A DNA stretch of 64,000 bases from Pseudoalteromonas luteoviolacea (GCF_000814765.1 NZ_JWIC01000005.1:682001-746000), one strand, 5' to 3'; positions 43,545 to 52,386 are shown, counted from the stretch's first letter. Notes: generated by a model from the sequence alone, not told the origin. Program-made: numbers and translations.

Positions 43545-44585
43545 GTGGATAAATTAGATATACCATCGAATCAAATTGGGCTATATAACAAAAGAAAAAC
43601 GCAAGCTTGGATATTTTTACTGATTTGGCCTTGGTTCAATATCTTGCTGCTGTCGAGCGTATTACTTGTGCTTGATGTCTTCACACTGCATTTATTTGCT
43701 CAGGCTACATTCAAGGTTTGGAGCGGATTTTGCGCAGGTTATCTGTTGTTTAATGCCTTAGAGCCTGTTTTAGCGCGACTTTTTCCACCACACCTAGGTC
43801 ACAATGTTTGGTTGCTTAGGCCATTTGTCATCATAACTCTCTATGCACTCATTGGCCCTATTGTGAACTTACCCACCAGCCCCACGGCCCCTCAAGTGAC
43901 TTTCTTACCGATTGTCATTATGTTACTTGAAACCTTGGTTTACATTGCGGTGATGCTCATGTTTAAGCAGCAAACATATCACTTTCAATCACAATTACAG
44001 ACTCAAAAAGCAGAACTACAAATACTAAAAATGCAGTCTAACCCGCACTTTTTGTTTAATACGCTTAACCTCATCGCCAGCGAAGTGACACACAACCCAC
44101 AAAACGCAAAAGGCTTAATTTACGACTTGAGCGACCTACTACGTCAAACCATTCAACAGGCCAAACAGCAATTTATCCCACTTGAACAAGAGCTAAAACT
44201 GGTAGAGCTGTATTTAGTTTTGCAACAAAAGCGCTTTGCCGACAGGCTCACCTTTGATATAGATTGCCATAGTGCATTGGAACCGCTGCCTGTCCCCTCT
44301 TTACTCTTATTGCCAATTGTTGAAAACGCTGTGAAATATGGCATTGCGCCCTACGCAAAAATGGGCCATATCAGTATCATTATTGAAGAACAAGACACTG
44401 AGCTGCTGATTGAAGTACAAGATACTGGCGCTCAATTTAATGACAGTCTTGTTGTACAAGGTGAAGGGCTGCGCATCACAACTGAAACCCTCAAATTACA
44501 CTATCAAGACCAAGCCACATTTGCGTTACAATCCAGTGATGAAGGCACCAGTGCGTTTATCAAATTACCGCATAATATTGAGTAA
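43545..44585 (+). CDS. LytS-type sensor histidine kinase
   Basis: 346 residues from a GTG with AGGA 7 bases upstream. Four to five hydrophobic segments (about 22-140) form a membrane sensor without a large extracellular loop. A coiled helix is followed by the His_kinase motif L-K-M-Q-S-N-P-H-F-L-F-N-T-L-N (phospho-His about 167), and L-P-I-V-E-N-A-V-K-Y-G-I (N box, about 257). This class pairs with LytTR regulators and often senses peptides or membrane state. It is followed by its response regulator at 2 bases' distance. Confidence 0.87.
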   Translation: MDKLDIPSNQIGLYNKRKTQAWIFLLIWPWFNILLLSSVLLVLDVFTLHLFAQATFKVWSGFCAGYLLFNALEPVLARLFPPHLGHNVWLLRPFVIITLYALIGPIVNLPTSPTAPQVTFLPIVIMLLETLVYIAVMLMFKQQTYHFQSQLQTQKAELQILKMQSNPHFLFNTLNLIASEVTHNPQNAKGLIYDLSDLLRQTIQQAKQQFIPLEQELKLVELYLVLQQKRFADRLTFDIDCHSALEPLPVPSLLLLPIVENAVKYGIAPYAKMGHISIIIEEQDTELLIEVQDTGAQFNDSLVVQGEGLRITTETLKLHYQDQATFALQSSDEGTSAFIKLPHNIE

Positions 44586-44587
44586 AT

Positions 44588-45340
44588 ATGAATACTAAAA
44601 CCGTGATCATTGTCGACGACGAACCCGCTGCAAGACGAAATTTGAGAGATGTGATCCATAATTTTGCTGAACTACAGATTGTTGCTGAAGCTGCCGATGG
44701 CAAATCAGCCATTGAACAAATCATGATTAAACGTCCTGATATCGTCTTTCTCGATATTGAGATGCCAGAATTAAATGGCTTTGATGTTGCCAAAGCCACC
44801 CAAGATGTAAACTATCAGCTCATTTTCATGACCGCATACGAGCATTATGCCCTCAAAGCTTTTGATACCAAGGCCATTGATTATTTGGTCAAGCCAGCAA
44901 GACCTGAGCTCGTAACAAAAAGTATCAATAAAATTATCCATCAACAGAGCTGCTACCACACTAAAAAACCCATCGAGCGCCTTATCCTCAGCGATCATGC
45001 CGAGCAAAAAGTCATTGAATTTGACCATATCAACTTTATCGAAAGCATTGGTCGATATCGCCGAGTCCATTTAACCGAGCACGGTGCTCAAGCGCATAAT
45101 ACTGAGACCATTATCTCTGAACACACTCTCGATAGTTTTGAAGCGCAGCTACCAAGTTCGCAATTTTATCGTCTACACCGAAGCTACATCATTCATGCTA
45201 TACGGCTCATAGAACTTAAATACCAAAATCGAAAGCACTTTGTGCGACTTGCTGGTACCGACGCACACATTCCTGTTTCGCGCAGCTTTGTCGGCACGTT
45301 AAAAGCGCATATTGCTCAGGGTAGAAAACGAGATAAATAG
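44588..45340 (+). CDS. LytTR-family response regulator
   Basis: 250 residues. The receiver domain has V-D-D-E-P-A-A-R, phospho-acceptor Asp in V-F-L-D-I-E-M-P-E-L-N-G (about 56), T-A-Y-E and K-P-A. The LytTR DNA-binding domain starts near 130 (I-N-F-I-E-S-I-G-R-Y-R-R-V-H, then F-Y-R-L-H-R-S-Y-I-I). Directly coupled to the LytS-type kinase. Likely targets are the divergent hydrolase gene, its own operon or the peptide operon that begins 213 bases downstream. Confidence 0.9.
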   Translation: MNTKTVIIVDDEPAARRNLRDVIHNFAELQIVAEAADGKSAIEQIMIKRPDIVFLDIEMPELNGFDVAKATQDVNYQLIFMTAYEHYALKAFDTKAIDYLVKPARPELVTKSINKIIHQQSCYHTKKPIERLILSDHAEQKVIEFDHINFIESIGRYRRVHLTEHGAQAHNTETIISEHTLDSFEAQLPSSQFYRLHRSYIIHAIRLIELKYQNRKHFVRLAGTDAHIPVSRSFVGTLKAHIAQGRKRDK

Positions 45341-45553
45341 CACTTCACTTTTAAACAAACATCTGCAACTTTTGACTATTTTTTCACTAAAAATAGGACT
45401 TTTTCATATACATTTTATACTTTACCTTACCTAAACTTTTTATAAATACTTTTATAAAGTGCTAATATATAAGGTGTTTTGTTAAATTTTGGTTGCAAAT
45501 AAAAGTATCAACTGATAATTTACGACAATCGATTAAGGAAGAGGTACAAGGGT
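45341..45553 (+). promoter_or_regulatory. Regulatory region of the peptide operon
   Basis: 213 AT-rich bases. Two tandem ACTTTT(T)ATAAA elements (about 45436-45460) overlap near-palindromic CTTTTATAAAG and may be a binding site for the XRE or LytTR regulator. AAGAGG lies before the GTG of the XRE gene. Exact promoter elements cannot be fixed by eye. Confidence 0.4.
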
Positions 45554-45838
45554 GTGGCGGTGAGTAGCACAAGAAGGATCAAAACAGAAAACTTTAGGGC
45601 GTACGTCCAACGCTCAATGCGACAGCTACGCAAAGAAAGAAAATGGACACAAGAACAATTAGGGAAAAAGCTAGGCGTTGACCAAGCGTCTATTAGTAAC
45701 TATGAGTCTGGCAAAACAGATATGACATGCACTCAACTATTTGAGCTGTTTCTGATATTTGGTAAAGATTTGAGTGGTATTTTCGATTTTAAATCTTCAG
45801 TTATAGCTGAGGAAAAGCAAAAAGCAGAAAAGGAGTAG
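45554..45838 (+). CDS. XRE-family regulator of the double-glycine peptide operon
   Basis: 94 residues, GTG start with GAAGAGG upstream. Helix-turn-helix: L-R-K-E-R-K-W-T-Q-E-Q-L-G-K-K-L-G, then Q-A-S-I-S-N-Y-E-S-G-K. The tail is short and Lys/Glu-rich, with no ligand domain. It is the first gene of an apparent operon with the membrane protein and four small peptides, so it probably controls their expression. Confidence 0.85.
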   Translation: MAVSSTRRIKTENFRAYVQRSMRQLRKERKWTQEQLGKKLGVDQASISNYESGKTDMTCTQLFELFLIFGKDLSGIFDFKSSVIAEEKQKAEKE

Positions 45839-45843
45839 TAATT

Positions 45844-46380
45844 ATGGATAATATTTACGCTATTTTGGACCATATATTTCCACTAGTTGTTGTTATCGGT
45901 TTATTGCTTAGCTGGAAAGTTGCGACTGCGAGATGGTTTCTGCTCTCGTATGTGGTTGTTGTCACCACTAGTTTATTAACAATGCATCTGACCATCCAGT
46001 GGAACACCCATTACTACATTTTTGAGTCTTTAGTGAATCTTGCCTTTTTCATACCAATATTTTATCGTAGAAACCTAGCATTAATGCTATACCAAAAGAC
46101 AGGAACTAAGTTTTACCTGTACGTTTACCAAAAACAAACGCTATCCACACAAGAATGTACTATTGCGATTGTAGTCGCATTGTCAATTATTGTGAACGCT
46201 ATCACATGGCTTGAGGTATTGGCATATAAATACTATTTAATTGATAACGCCTTTTTTAAGCTTTATTTAAGAGACAATATAATTCTATTAATCCAGGTAA
46301 TTCTTTGTGGGTGCTTTTTAACTTATGCCAGTACAGCAAAGTCGAAGGAGCTGAATTATGAAAATACTGAATACCAATGA
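45844..46380 (+). CDS. Multi-pass membrane protein of the peptide operon
   Basis: 178 residues with AAAGGAG 8 bases before the ATG. About five hydrophobic segments (8-23, 30-48, 60-73, 105-125, 145-162). No family recognised. It starts 5 bases after the XRE gene, and its end overlaps the first peptide gene by 23 bases, so it belongs to the same unit. It might provide immunity, export or reception for the peptides. Confidence 0.7.
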   Translation: MDNIYAILDHIFPLVVVIGLLLSWKVATARWFLLSYVVVVTTSLLTMHLTIQWNTHYYIFESLVNLAFFIPIFYRRNLALMLYQKTGTKFYLYVYQKQTLSTQECTIAIVVALSIIVNAITWLEVLAYKYYLIDNAFFKLYLRDNIILLIQVILCGCFLTYASTAKSKELNYENTEYQ

Positions 46381-46483
46381 ATTAAAATCAATTATGGGTG
46401 GAATGAATGGTAACTCACCAGGTTTACCACACAGAGCACAAGCAATTAAGCTAACCAATAATAAATCTACGGGTAACTCTTAA
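46358..46483 (+). CDS. Double-glycine leader peptide 1
   Basis: 41 residues, too short for usual gene calls. GAAGGAG lies 7 bases before the ATG. Leader M-K-I-L-N-T-N-E-L-K-S-I-M-G-G; core M-N-G-N-S-P-G-L-P-H-R-A-Q-A-I-K-L, ending T-G-N-S. The leader fits those cleaved by C39-type ABC transporters. The core shares S-P-x-L-P-x-R-A-x-A-I with the following peptides. No Cys, so disulfide or lanthionine formation is not possible. Confidence 0.78.
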   Translation: MKILNTNELKSIMGGMNGNSPGLPHRAQAIKLTNNKSTGNS

Positions 46484-46539
46484 AAACTAACTAGAAACGG
46501 ATTCATTTTAAATGTGAACTGAATCGATGGAATCGAGAT

Positions 46540-46686
46540 ATGATAGTTCTAAATGAAAAAATACTAAACTCTATTTATGGTAGCTATGCAAAGTCACCTG
46601 ACTTGCCACGAAAAAATCAAGCTACATTAAAAAGTAATACTGCTGGTAACTCTCACCTAAAGAATTGCCTCACCAAAATCAAGTAA
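46540..46686 (+). CDS. Double-glycine-type peptide 2 (GS variant)
   Basis: 48 residues. Leader M-I-V-L-N-E-K-I-L-N-S-I-Y-G-S has Ser in place of the second Gly. The core Y-A-K-S-P-D-L-P-R-K-N-Q-A-T-L is followed by T-A-G-N-S, which parallels peptide 1, and a longer C-terminal tail with one Cys. The ribosome site is weak. It lies between peptides 1 and 3 in the same orientation and may be a diverged or decaying copy. Confidence 0.62.
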   Translation: MIVLNEKILNSIYGSYAKSPDLPRKNQATLKSNTAGNSHLKNCLTKIK

Positions 46687-46714
46687 TTAAGTTGTATGAA
46701 ACAAGGAAAACACT

Positions 46715-46831
46715 ATGAAGCAACTAACGAAAGAACTTTTGAAGGTCATTGTAGGGGGAAGCGCTAATGCGCCGAAGTTACCATATAGGGCAGTGTCTAT
46801 TAACTTACCAAATACTAAACACCAAGAGTAA
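46715..46831 (+). CDS. Double-glycine leader peptide 3
   Basis: 38 residues with AAGGA before the ATG. Leader M-K-Q-L-T-K-E-L-L-K-V-I-V-G-G; core S-A-N-A-P-K-L-P-Y-R-A-V-S-I-N-L-P-N. The P-x-L-P-x-R-A-x-x-I-x-L pattern and leader spacing match peptides 1 and 4. It is a paralogue from tandem duplication. Confidence 0.75.
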   Translation: MKQLTKELLKVIVGGSANAPKLPYRAVSINLPNTKHQE

Positions 46832-46881
46832 TATAGCACCTAACTCTTATAGCAAAGTGCTTTAAAGAAAGGAGTTAAATA

Positions 46882-47022
46882 ATGAAAACGTTGCATATTA
46901 AGTTATTGAAATGTATCTATGGCGGAGTTCACTCAAGCTCTCCTAGCACTCCACCTAGAGCCAAAGCAATTGAGCCGTTTGGCATAATAAACCAATACAG
47001 CAACAGTCAGGGAAGTAAATAA
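46882..47022 (+). CDS. Double-glycine leader peptide 4
   Basis: 46 residues with AAAGGAG 7 bases before the ATG. Leader M-K-T-L-H-I-K-L-L-K-C-I-Y-G-G; core V-H-S-S-S-P-S-T-P-P-R-A-K-A-I-E-P, with a Gln/Ser-rich tail. It keeps S-P-x-x-P-x-R-A-x-A-I. It is the last gene before a terminator. Confidence 0.75.
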   Translation: MKTLHIKLLKCIYGGVHSSSPSTPPRAKAIEPFGIINQYSNSQGSK

Positions 47023-47034
47023 CTTTTCTTTTAA

Positions 47035-47064
47035 AGAGTAAGCCATCACAGATGCGCTTACTCT
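47035..47064 (+). terminator. Terminator of the peptide operon
   Basis: AGAGTAAGC (47035-47043) pairs perfectly with GCTTACTCT (47056-47064), loop 12 bases. Only a weak T-stretch follows. Confidence 0.55.
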
Positions 47065-47167
47065 TATGAATATTTACATAATTCATCCGCTATAAAACGC
47101 TTCTGGCGGCTCGACACGCCTAACCGCCTGAGCAAAAAAGCGCTATTCCCCCGCAATTGTGTACACC

Positions 47168-47689
47168 TTATAATTTAAAATTAGCCTGTTGCCCTGCACC
47201 AATAAGCTGCTGTTTTGGCTGCACTAAGCTGGTATACACACGGCCAAGTGACTTAGGCAATGTCAAAGAGACTGAATTTAATTGCTTTTGGGGCGATACG
47301 CAACCAAGTCTAAAATAAGCGCGGCTATGATGCTCCTTGTGAAGCTGAGTAAGCTTTATGGGAAATTGATTCAACTGGCAATTAAGTAATGTGCCATTAG
47401 CCTGAATTTTAGTATGTGTAAGCACAAGGTCTTGTAGTTGTTTACGCTTTACTTGCTCTGATTGCCCATTTTGCAATACCAGCTCAGTATCTCCGAGCAA
47501 CCAGGCTTCATTATTGTGTAATACACTCAACCAATGACTAAAATCCGTATTAACCAGCACATCAATCTGCCCACTACGCACCGTTATCGTTGCAGTGGTT
47601 TCTTTTAGCGCATGTGCATGGGATATGGCACTTGTGCACAACATCACAGTATAAATACCAAAAAATAAAAAATGCTTCACAAGGTTCAT
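47168..47689 (-). CDS. Secreted hypothetical protein, partner of the YHYH lipoprotein
   Basis: 173 residues with a signal peptide ending near H-A-H-A (about 27). The mature part is beta-rich with two Cys. No family recognised. Its ATG overlaps the stop of the YHYH gene by 4 bases (ATGA), so the two are translationally coupled and probably work in the same envelope function. Confidence 0.65.
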   Translation of the reverse strand: MNLVKHFLFFGIYTVMLCTSAISHAHALKETTATITVRSGQIDVLVNTDFSHWLSVLHNNEAWLLGDTELVLQNGQSEQVKRKQLQDLVLTHTKIQANGTLLNCQLNQFPIKLTQLHKEHHSRAYFRLGCVSPQKQLNSVSLTLPKSLGRVYTSLVQPKQQLIGAGQQANFKL

Positions 47690-49146
47690 CGGCAGTATGT
47701 CCCTGTTTGAATAGCACCATTATTAGAAATAGCCTTCATTTCAAATTCATAACAATTGGCTTTATCTTTACTGGGTGAATAAGTGACATAATAATTTTCG
47801 CCTTGATAGTCATAGCGCATCGTTCGCTTCCCATCGGCATCTACAGTGTGCGTCAAATTTTGTACATCTCCCGCAGGCGGTTTCAGATCGGCACGATCTA
47901 CTCCCCCACTCAGTGGCGCAACACGCGGTAAATCGCCGGTGTACACTTCACCCACTAAACATTGAAACACATAGGGTGGCGCAGTCGATAAATGATATCG
48001 ATAACCAAATGTGTCATCTGCAATGCCATTACACAGCTCCAAATCGCCTTGCGAAATAGTACTGCCATCTGGGTTGTTAAAACCATAGAGCGGATACCCA
48101 TCATATCCCCAGCCTATGATGGTATCGTCGCTCAGTGACTCCATCGCATCCATCATGCAAGTCGGTGCAGCATGGTAGTGATAGTCATCCCCTCTGCCTG
48201 CATGACCACCGCAATTATCTAATTGGCCAAGTGCAACCGTATCGACACTAGGGTCGTAGTTAAACAAATCGAGTTCGCCCGCAGCCGAATAGTCATAAAT
48301 AGGCACCCCATTTATTGCCACCCCAAGCGCAGCATCAACTGTTGTGGGGCTAGCCGCAGGTTGCGATTCCAATTTAATTGGCGCCGCATAAGCAACCGCA
48401 GGGACAGGGATCTGTTCATTGGTCGCCCTTATACCGTTCATCAAATCATGACTTGGGTAAGTATCTGAAGTAATGTAAGCGTAATTACCATCACAGGTTA
48501 CAACAACATCACTTTCAGGGGACACCGCCACGGATTGACGAATGACTTCACAACGTGTGAGCGCGGTTTGCCCGCTTTCACTCAGTGTATATTTGAAGTC
48601 TAGCGTGGCACTGAGCTCCCCATCGCTGTAGCTTATTTGCTGGGTATATTCGCCTGCTGCTTGCCCAGAGGTATCAATAGCTGATGGTGTAAAAGTCAGG
48701 CTATCGCCATTTTTATCATTACAAGATAAATAACTGCTAACAATCAAGCTTGATTGGGATAAAGACACGTCCGGCTGGCTGCTTTGCAAGCAGCTCGGCG
48801 CTTGGTTTGTGATTTGATATGGCAACGCCACTTGCGTTTGCCCACCTTGGCCATCGGAGATAGTTATAGTTTGAGTGTACGAACCAGATGCAACACCATC
48901 ACTTTGAATTGTACTTGGCTCATAACTCAGTGTATCGCCATCCGCATCACTGCATTGTAATGAGTCACTGACTGCAACAGCACCGCTGCCTCGTGGTATG
49001 TCAATCGAATTGACGGTGCATTGTGGTACTGTGTTTTCTGTCGAATTGGTCGGTGATGACACATTATCCGCACCTCCTCCACCACAGCCTGTGAGTGATA
49101 AAAATAACAGGGTTATACTGCTTAATTGAAATGCCGACATTGCCAT
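47686..49146 (-). CDS. YHYH-domain lipoprotein with cadherin-like repeats
   Basis: 486 residues from the ATG at 49146. Lipobox S-L-T-G-C near residue 20, followed by a Gly run. Two tandem repeats (C-S-D-A-D-G-D-T-L-S-Y, C-N-D-K-N-G-D-S-L-T-F) resemble Ig/cadherin-like modules. The C-terminal YHYH domain has D-Y-H-Y-H-A-A-P and G-Y-D-G-Y-P-L-Y-G-F-N-N. YHYH proteins are extracellular and of poorly known role, sometimes linked to metal binding. Confidence 0.8.
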   Translation of the reverse strand: MAMSAFQLSSITLLFLSLTGCGGGGADNVSSPTNSTENTVPQCTVNSIDIPRGSGAVAVSDSLQCSDADGDTLSYEPSTIQSDGVASGSYTQTITISDGQGGQTQVALPYQITNQAPSCLQSSQPDVSLSQSSLIVSSYLSCNDKNGDSLTFTPSAIDTSGQAAGEYTQQISYSDGELSATLDFKYTLSESGQTALTRCEVIRQSVAVSPESDVVVTCDGNYAYITSDTYPSHDLMNGIRATNEQIPVPAVAYAAPIKLESQPAASPTTVDAALGVAINGVPIYDYSAAGELDLFNYDPSVDTVALGQLDNCGGHAGRGDDYHYHAAPTCMMDAMESLSDDTIIGWGYDGYPLYGFNNPDGSTISQGDLELCNGIADDTFGYRYHLSTAPPYVFQCLVGEVYTGDLPRVAPLSGGVDRADLKPPAGDVQNLTHTVDADGKRTMRYDYQGENYYVTYSPSKDKANCYEFEMKAISNNGAIQTGTYCR

Positions 49147-49374
49147 TGTGTGCCCTTTTAAGAATAAAACCCCAAAACTCATGGAATTTTTTATTCAGGT
49201 TATACAAAATAAACCAATAACACTATTGCAAAATCAACAAGTAATCAAAAAGCACATAACCCTAATCTGAAGATCAAGCAAAAAGTCGTTAAAAAACCCT
49301 GCGTAGTGCATGGATTGTCTATCACTTCTCATCTCATCCGAACAGTTATGCTGTACGATGGCCTGTATACATCA

Positions 49375-51060
49375 TTAGCTTAAGATCCAGCCAATCCCCC
49401 AAGACAGAGACATAGTAAAAACCACTGCCCACGAGATTTGTCTTAACACCATTTTGGATGCAAATCGCCACTGCATTTCCCGAATAATGGTGAGTAACGA
49501 CACGATACAAGGCAACATCACTCCCGCCAAATATACCGCACATAACAATTGAACGTCTGTGATTTCAGCAATTTTAAGCCCTTGCGTACTACTATCAATC
49601 AATCCAATAGCCAAGCCATCTTTACGAATTGCACCTAAAATCACCGCAATAGCTGCGCCTTCAGGTAAATTCACCACACTCATCAATGGTGCAATTACGC
49701 CAATTAGTGCATCGAAAAAGCCAAGCCAAGCTAAAAATCCAGCAGCTAAACAGATCCCAACAAAAAGCGGAAATGCGGTCTTAAAAAATGACTTAAGTAC
49801 ATCGACCATTTCATTGACTGCAAAACGCCAATTAGGCGGCTGTAAAAAACCTCGATTCAATAAATTATGAGATGCCGCTGCTTTTCGCTGCGCCGCAGAG
49901 GTTGTCGCAATCAAATAAATGCAGGTAGTCACGGCTAAAATGATCAAATACGGTAAGGTTAAATAAGGCTTGCCCGCTGCGGAGAACACCGCAACAGTGG
50001 CTGGCAATTGATATGAGCAAGCAGAACCAAACGATATCGCAGATACACAGCTCCCCCTTGTACAGCAAGAGCAATTACGAGTTTGAATTATCGCAGGTAC
50101 GTTGCAGCCAAACCCCATGATCACACGCACCAAGTCTCGACCACTTAATCCGAGTTTGTGCATAACAGGGTCCAAACGATAAGACAACCTATCTATCAGC
50201 CCTGTGGTTTTATACAAGGAAATAATCATCGAAAAAATGACCACCGTCGGCAATGCATACAAGATTAAAAACGGCAACATAGACACCAAGCCATAATCAC
50301 CCACCAGCATATGATTAAATGGCTCTGGCAAATGTGAGAGCTTTGATTTAATTAAGTCGACTGGCTGTTCAATCGTCGGGTATAGCCAATCGGCAAATGT
50401 ATTTGCATTAGTCACGGCCAGCCAAGCGGGTAGCACCAGTAATAAAAAGGACAACAGCGGAGCCAAGCCAGTTTTTTCGAAAAACAATAGCTTGGGTGTT
50501 ACCGACCAATTAGCAGACAGCGTCGGGGGACTTTTTGGAAAACGAGATGGACGTGATAACGCCCGCTCGATTTCTTGCAGCTGTTCATCTGTAATATGTC
50601 GGTTATCAACAGTTACCCAAGCCAAATTAGTGCTTTCTCGAAGTCTCGCAAGTTCCTCTTTTACGCCAGCCTTGTCTTTGACCACATCCCAATATGTTAA
50701 TATCACAATGCCTGTTTGCCCTTTTGCCAGATGCCACAGGTCAGATAAATCACTTTGTAAGTCAGACGCCTTGAGCGTCAAAATAATATGTTCACTGGTT
50801 TTTAATCGGCTCAAAACTTGGGAAGTCACCACACTGTCCATACTGGTTTGTATGCCAGGCGTATCGGTGATTGTTTGGCCATTCCACGTGTACTCTTTGC
50901 AAAATAAAGAGCTGCCTTGAAAGTTGCTTTTACCCGATTTTTTACCAATTAGATTTTCTGTGAATGCGGTTTTCCCCACGCTCTCTTTACCAATCAATAA
51001 CCAATTATTTTTTTGCTTTTGCTCTGGGTAAAAAGTTTGTACATCAATAAACTGCGTCAT
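49375..51060 (-). CDS. FeoB-like metal transporter, possibly for zinc
   Basis: 561 residues from an ATG that overlaps the upstream stop (TAATG). N-terminal G-like domain: L-I-G-K-E-S-V-G-K-T-A-F (G1, about 25) and D-T-P-G (G3); it is shorter than in classic FeoB. About nine membrane segments follow, with the FeoB signatures G-F-G-C-N-V-P-A and N-C-S-C-C-T-R-G-S-C, a Cys cluster on the path. FeoB imports ferrous iron. Here the operon lies behind a Zur-box-like site shared with zinc-starvation genes, so zinc or another metal is a reasonable alternative. Confidence 0.75.
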   Translation of the reverse strand: MTQFIDVQTFYPEQKQKNNWLLIGKESVGKTAFTENLIGKKSGKSNFQGSSLFCKEYTWNGQTITDTPGIQTSMDSVVTSQVLSRLKTSEHIILTLKASDLQSDLSDLWHLAKGQTGIVILTYWDVVKDKAGVKEELARLRESTNLAWVTVDNRHITDEQLQEIERALSRPSRFPKSPPTLSANWSVTPKLLFFEKTGLAPLLSFLLLVLPAWLAVTNANTFADWLYPTIEQPVDLIKSKLSHLPEPFNHMLVGDYGLVSMLPFLILYALPTVVIFSMIISLYKTTGLIDRLSYRLDPVMHKLGLSGRDLVRVIMGFGCNVPAIIQTRNCSCCTRGSCVSAISFGSACSYQLPATVAVFSAAGKPYLTLPYLIILAVTTCIYLIATTSAAQRKAAASHNLLNRGFLQPPNWRFAVNEMVDVLKSFFKTAFPLFVGICLAAGFLAWLGFFDALIGVIAPLMSVVNLPEGAAIAVILGAIRKDGLAIGLIDSSTQGLKIAEITDVQLLCAVYLAGVMLPCIVSLLTIIREMQWRFASKMVLRQISWAVVFTMSLSWGIGWILS

Positions 51061-52184
51061 TAGCAGAAGCACTCCTGCTGCTTGCAACAGTCCATATCTT
51101 CGAGCACCATTCCCGCTTGGCGATAGTGTTTCATCACCGACATATCAAGCTCTAACTCTGAACCAATGACCCTACACGGAGCAGCAAATCGGCCTCTAAA
51201 CTTATAGATAAAACACAGCAGAGTTGGATCATGGTAAAGTCTTGGACCTGCTAAAAATAAATTTCTGCGCTTAGTCGACTCGTCAAATGCACTTACCCAC
51301 GGATAGCCGTTATCTTGATAAACAAACAAATCAGACACAGGTCCAAGGTCCATCTCAAAGCCAGTACAGTTGATCGGTGGAAATGGCGTACGTACCTCAT
51401 TGCCGTCGGTAGATTGGACAACATACTCATCGCCCTCTTTGTACACAGAGCTGACTTCAAACTCGCCGTCGTAGTCAATGTCTTTGTTGTCTGCAATCGA
51501 CTTCATACGCTCCATGGTATACGGAGATAAAACCTGGCTGGGATCGTAGGTATCGCCGTCATTTGGCTTACAATCAAGGAGCGTGACTTTATTTGCTGAT
51601 TTTGCCAAATTAAATGTCGCATCTACGCCACTCTCATAACCGCCAATGACCACATAATGGCCTTGCTCTAATGCTTGCCAATCTCGAATATGAGTATTGT
51701 GCTGACACAGCTCAGCGCCACTAAAGGCATTCATACTCGGAGATTGAAATTCGCCACCCGCCCAAATTAAAAATTTACACTGAATCTCAGAATCACTTGT
51801 GCGTAAATAAAACCCATCACTTGGTCCTATCGATGAGACTTCCAGTAGCTCAGTCTGTGTTGTGACCGGAATTTTGTAATGGTTTACCACCATGTTTAGA
51901 TACTTCGCATACTCTTTGCCGCTTAAGTGTTCTTTTCCTGCATTAAATGCAGGAGAGGTATCTGGGGTGATGGCATTTAAGTCTGTCTGATGATAGCCAT
52001 TGCATGGAAAAGAAGGGGTAATAAAGCGCATGCTCTCTGGCCACCTTAAAAAGCTCTCCCCCACCTCGCCTCGTTCAAGCACTATGAGTTCTTGATCTTC
52101 AATCCCCATTTGCTTTAATAAAGCTGCACACCCAAGCCCCGCAGGACCTGCACCAACGATTACGACTTCCGTTTTGATCATGTG
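51060..52184 (-). CDS. FAD/NAD(P)-binding oxidoreductase (CzcO-like flavoprotein)
   Basis: 374 residues from the ATG preceded by AGGTG. The FAD site V-V-I-V-G-A-G-P-A-G-L-G-C-A lies at the N-terminus, and the second dinucleotide site Y-V-V-I-G-G-Y-E-S-G-V-D near 180. L-F-L-A-G-P-R-L lies near 325. The C-terminus D-C-C-K-Q-Q-E-C-F-C is a Cys cluster that could bind metal. It is coupled to the FeoB-like gene and divergent from the dksA2/COG0523 genes. A role in metal-linked redox chemistry is inferred. Confidence 0.78.
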   Translation of the reverse strand, partial: HMIKTEVVIVGAGPAGLGCAALLKQMGIEDQELIVLERGEVGESFLRWPESMRFITPSFPCNGYHQTDLNAITPDTSPAFNAGKEHLSGKEYAKYLNMVVNHYKIPVTTQTELLEVSSIGPSDGFYLRTSDSEIQCKFLIWAGGEFQSPSMNAFSGAELCQHNTHIRDWQALEQGHYVVIGGYESGVDATFNLAKSANKVTLLDCKPNDGDTYDPSQVLSPYTMERMKSIADNKDIDYDGEFEVSSVYKEGDEYVVQSTDGNEVRTPFPPINCTGFEMDLGPVSDLFVYQDNGYPWVSAFDESTKRRNLFLAGPRLYHDPTLLCFIYKFRGRFAAPCRVIGSELELDMSVMKHYRQAGMVLEDMDCCKQQECFC

Positions 52185-52214
52185 AGGTTCACCTATTCTG
52201 TTAAAACTTAATTT

Positions 52215-52229
52215 TGATACGATATAACA
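52215..52229. promoter_or_regulatory. Probable Zur box, leftward operon
   Basis: TGATAC-GAT-ATAACA: the right half-site is identical to that of the box at 52344, and the left half matches at 4 of 6 positions. It is 31 bases upstream of the flavoprotein start. Confidence 0.5.
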
Positions 52230-52343
52230 CAACAATATACACAAATGTAAATGAGAATTCATCGCATTAATGAATTAATCTTGCTGGTCGTACCCTTAAA
52301 CACAGTAGCCAACGGTAATTCCAATGGTGAAACCACCAAAATA

Positions 52344-52358
52344 TGTTATAACATAACA
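52344..52358. promoter_or_regulatory. Probable Zur box, rightward operon
   Basis: TGTTAT-AAC-ATAACA is a perfect 6-3-6 inverted repeat, 28 bases before the dksA2 start. It fits the gammaproteobacterial Zur consensus (GTTATA-type arms). Confidence 0.68.
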
Positions 52359-52386
52359 AATAAGCAAAATTAGTGGTATATTAATT

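Noticed and set aside
43342..43566. Minus-strand frame of 74 codons between the hydrolase and the kinase
   Set aside because: It overlaps the divergent promoter region and both gene starts, and has no ribosome site.
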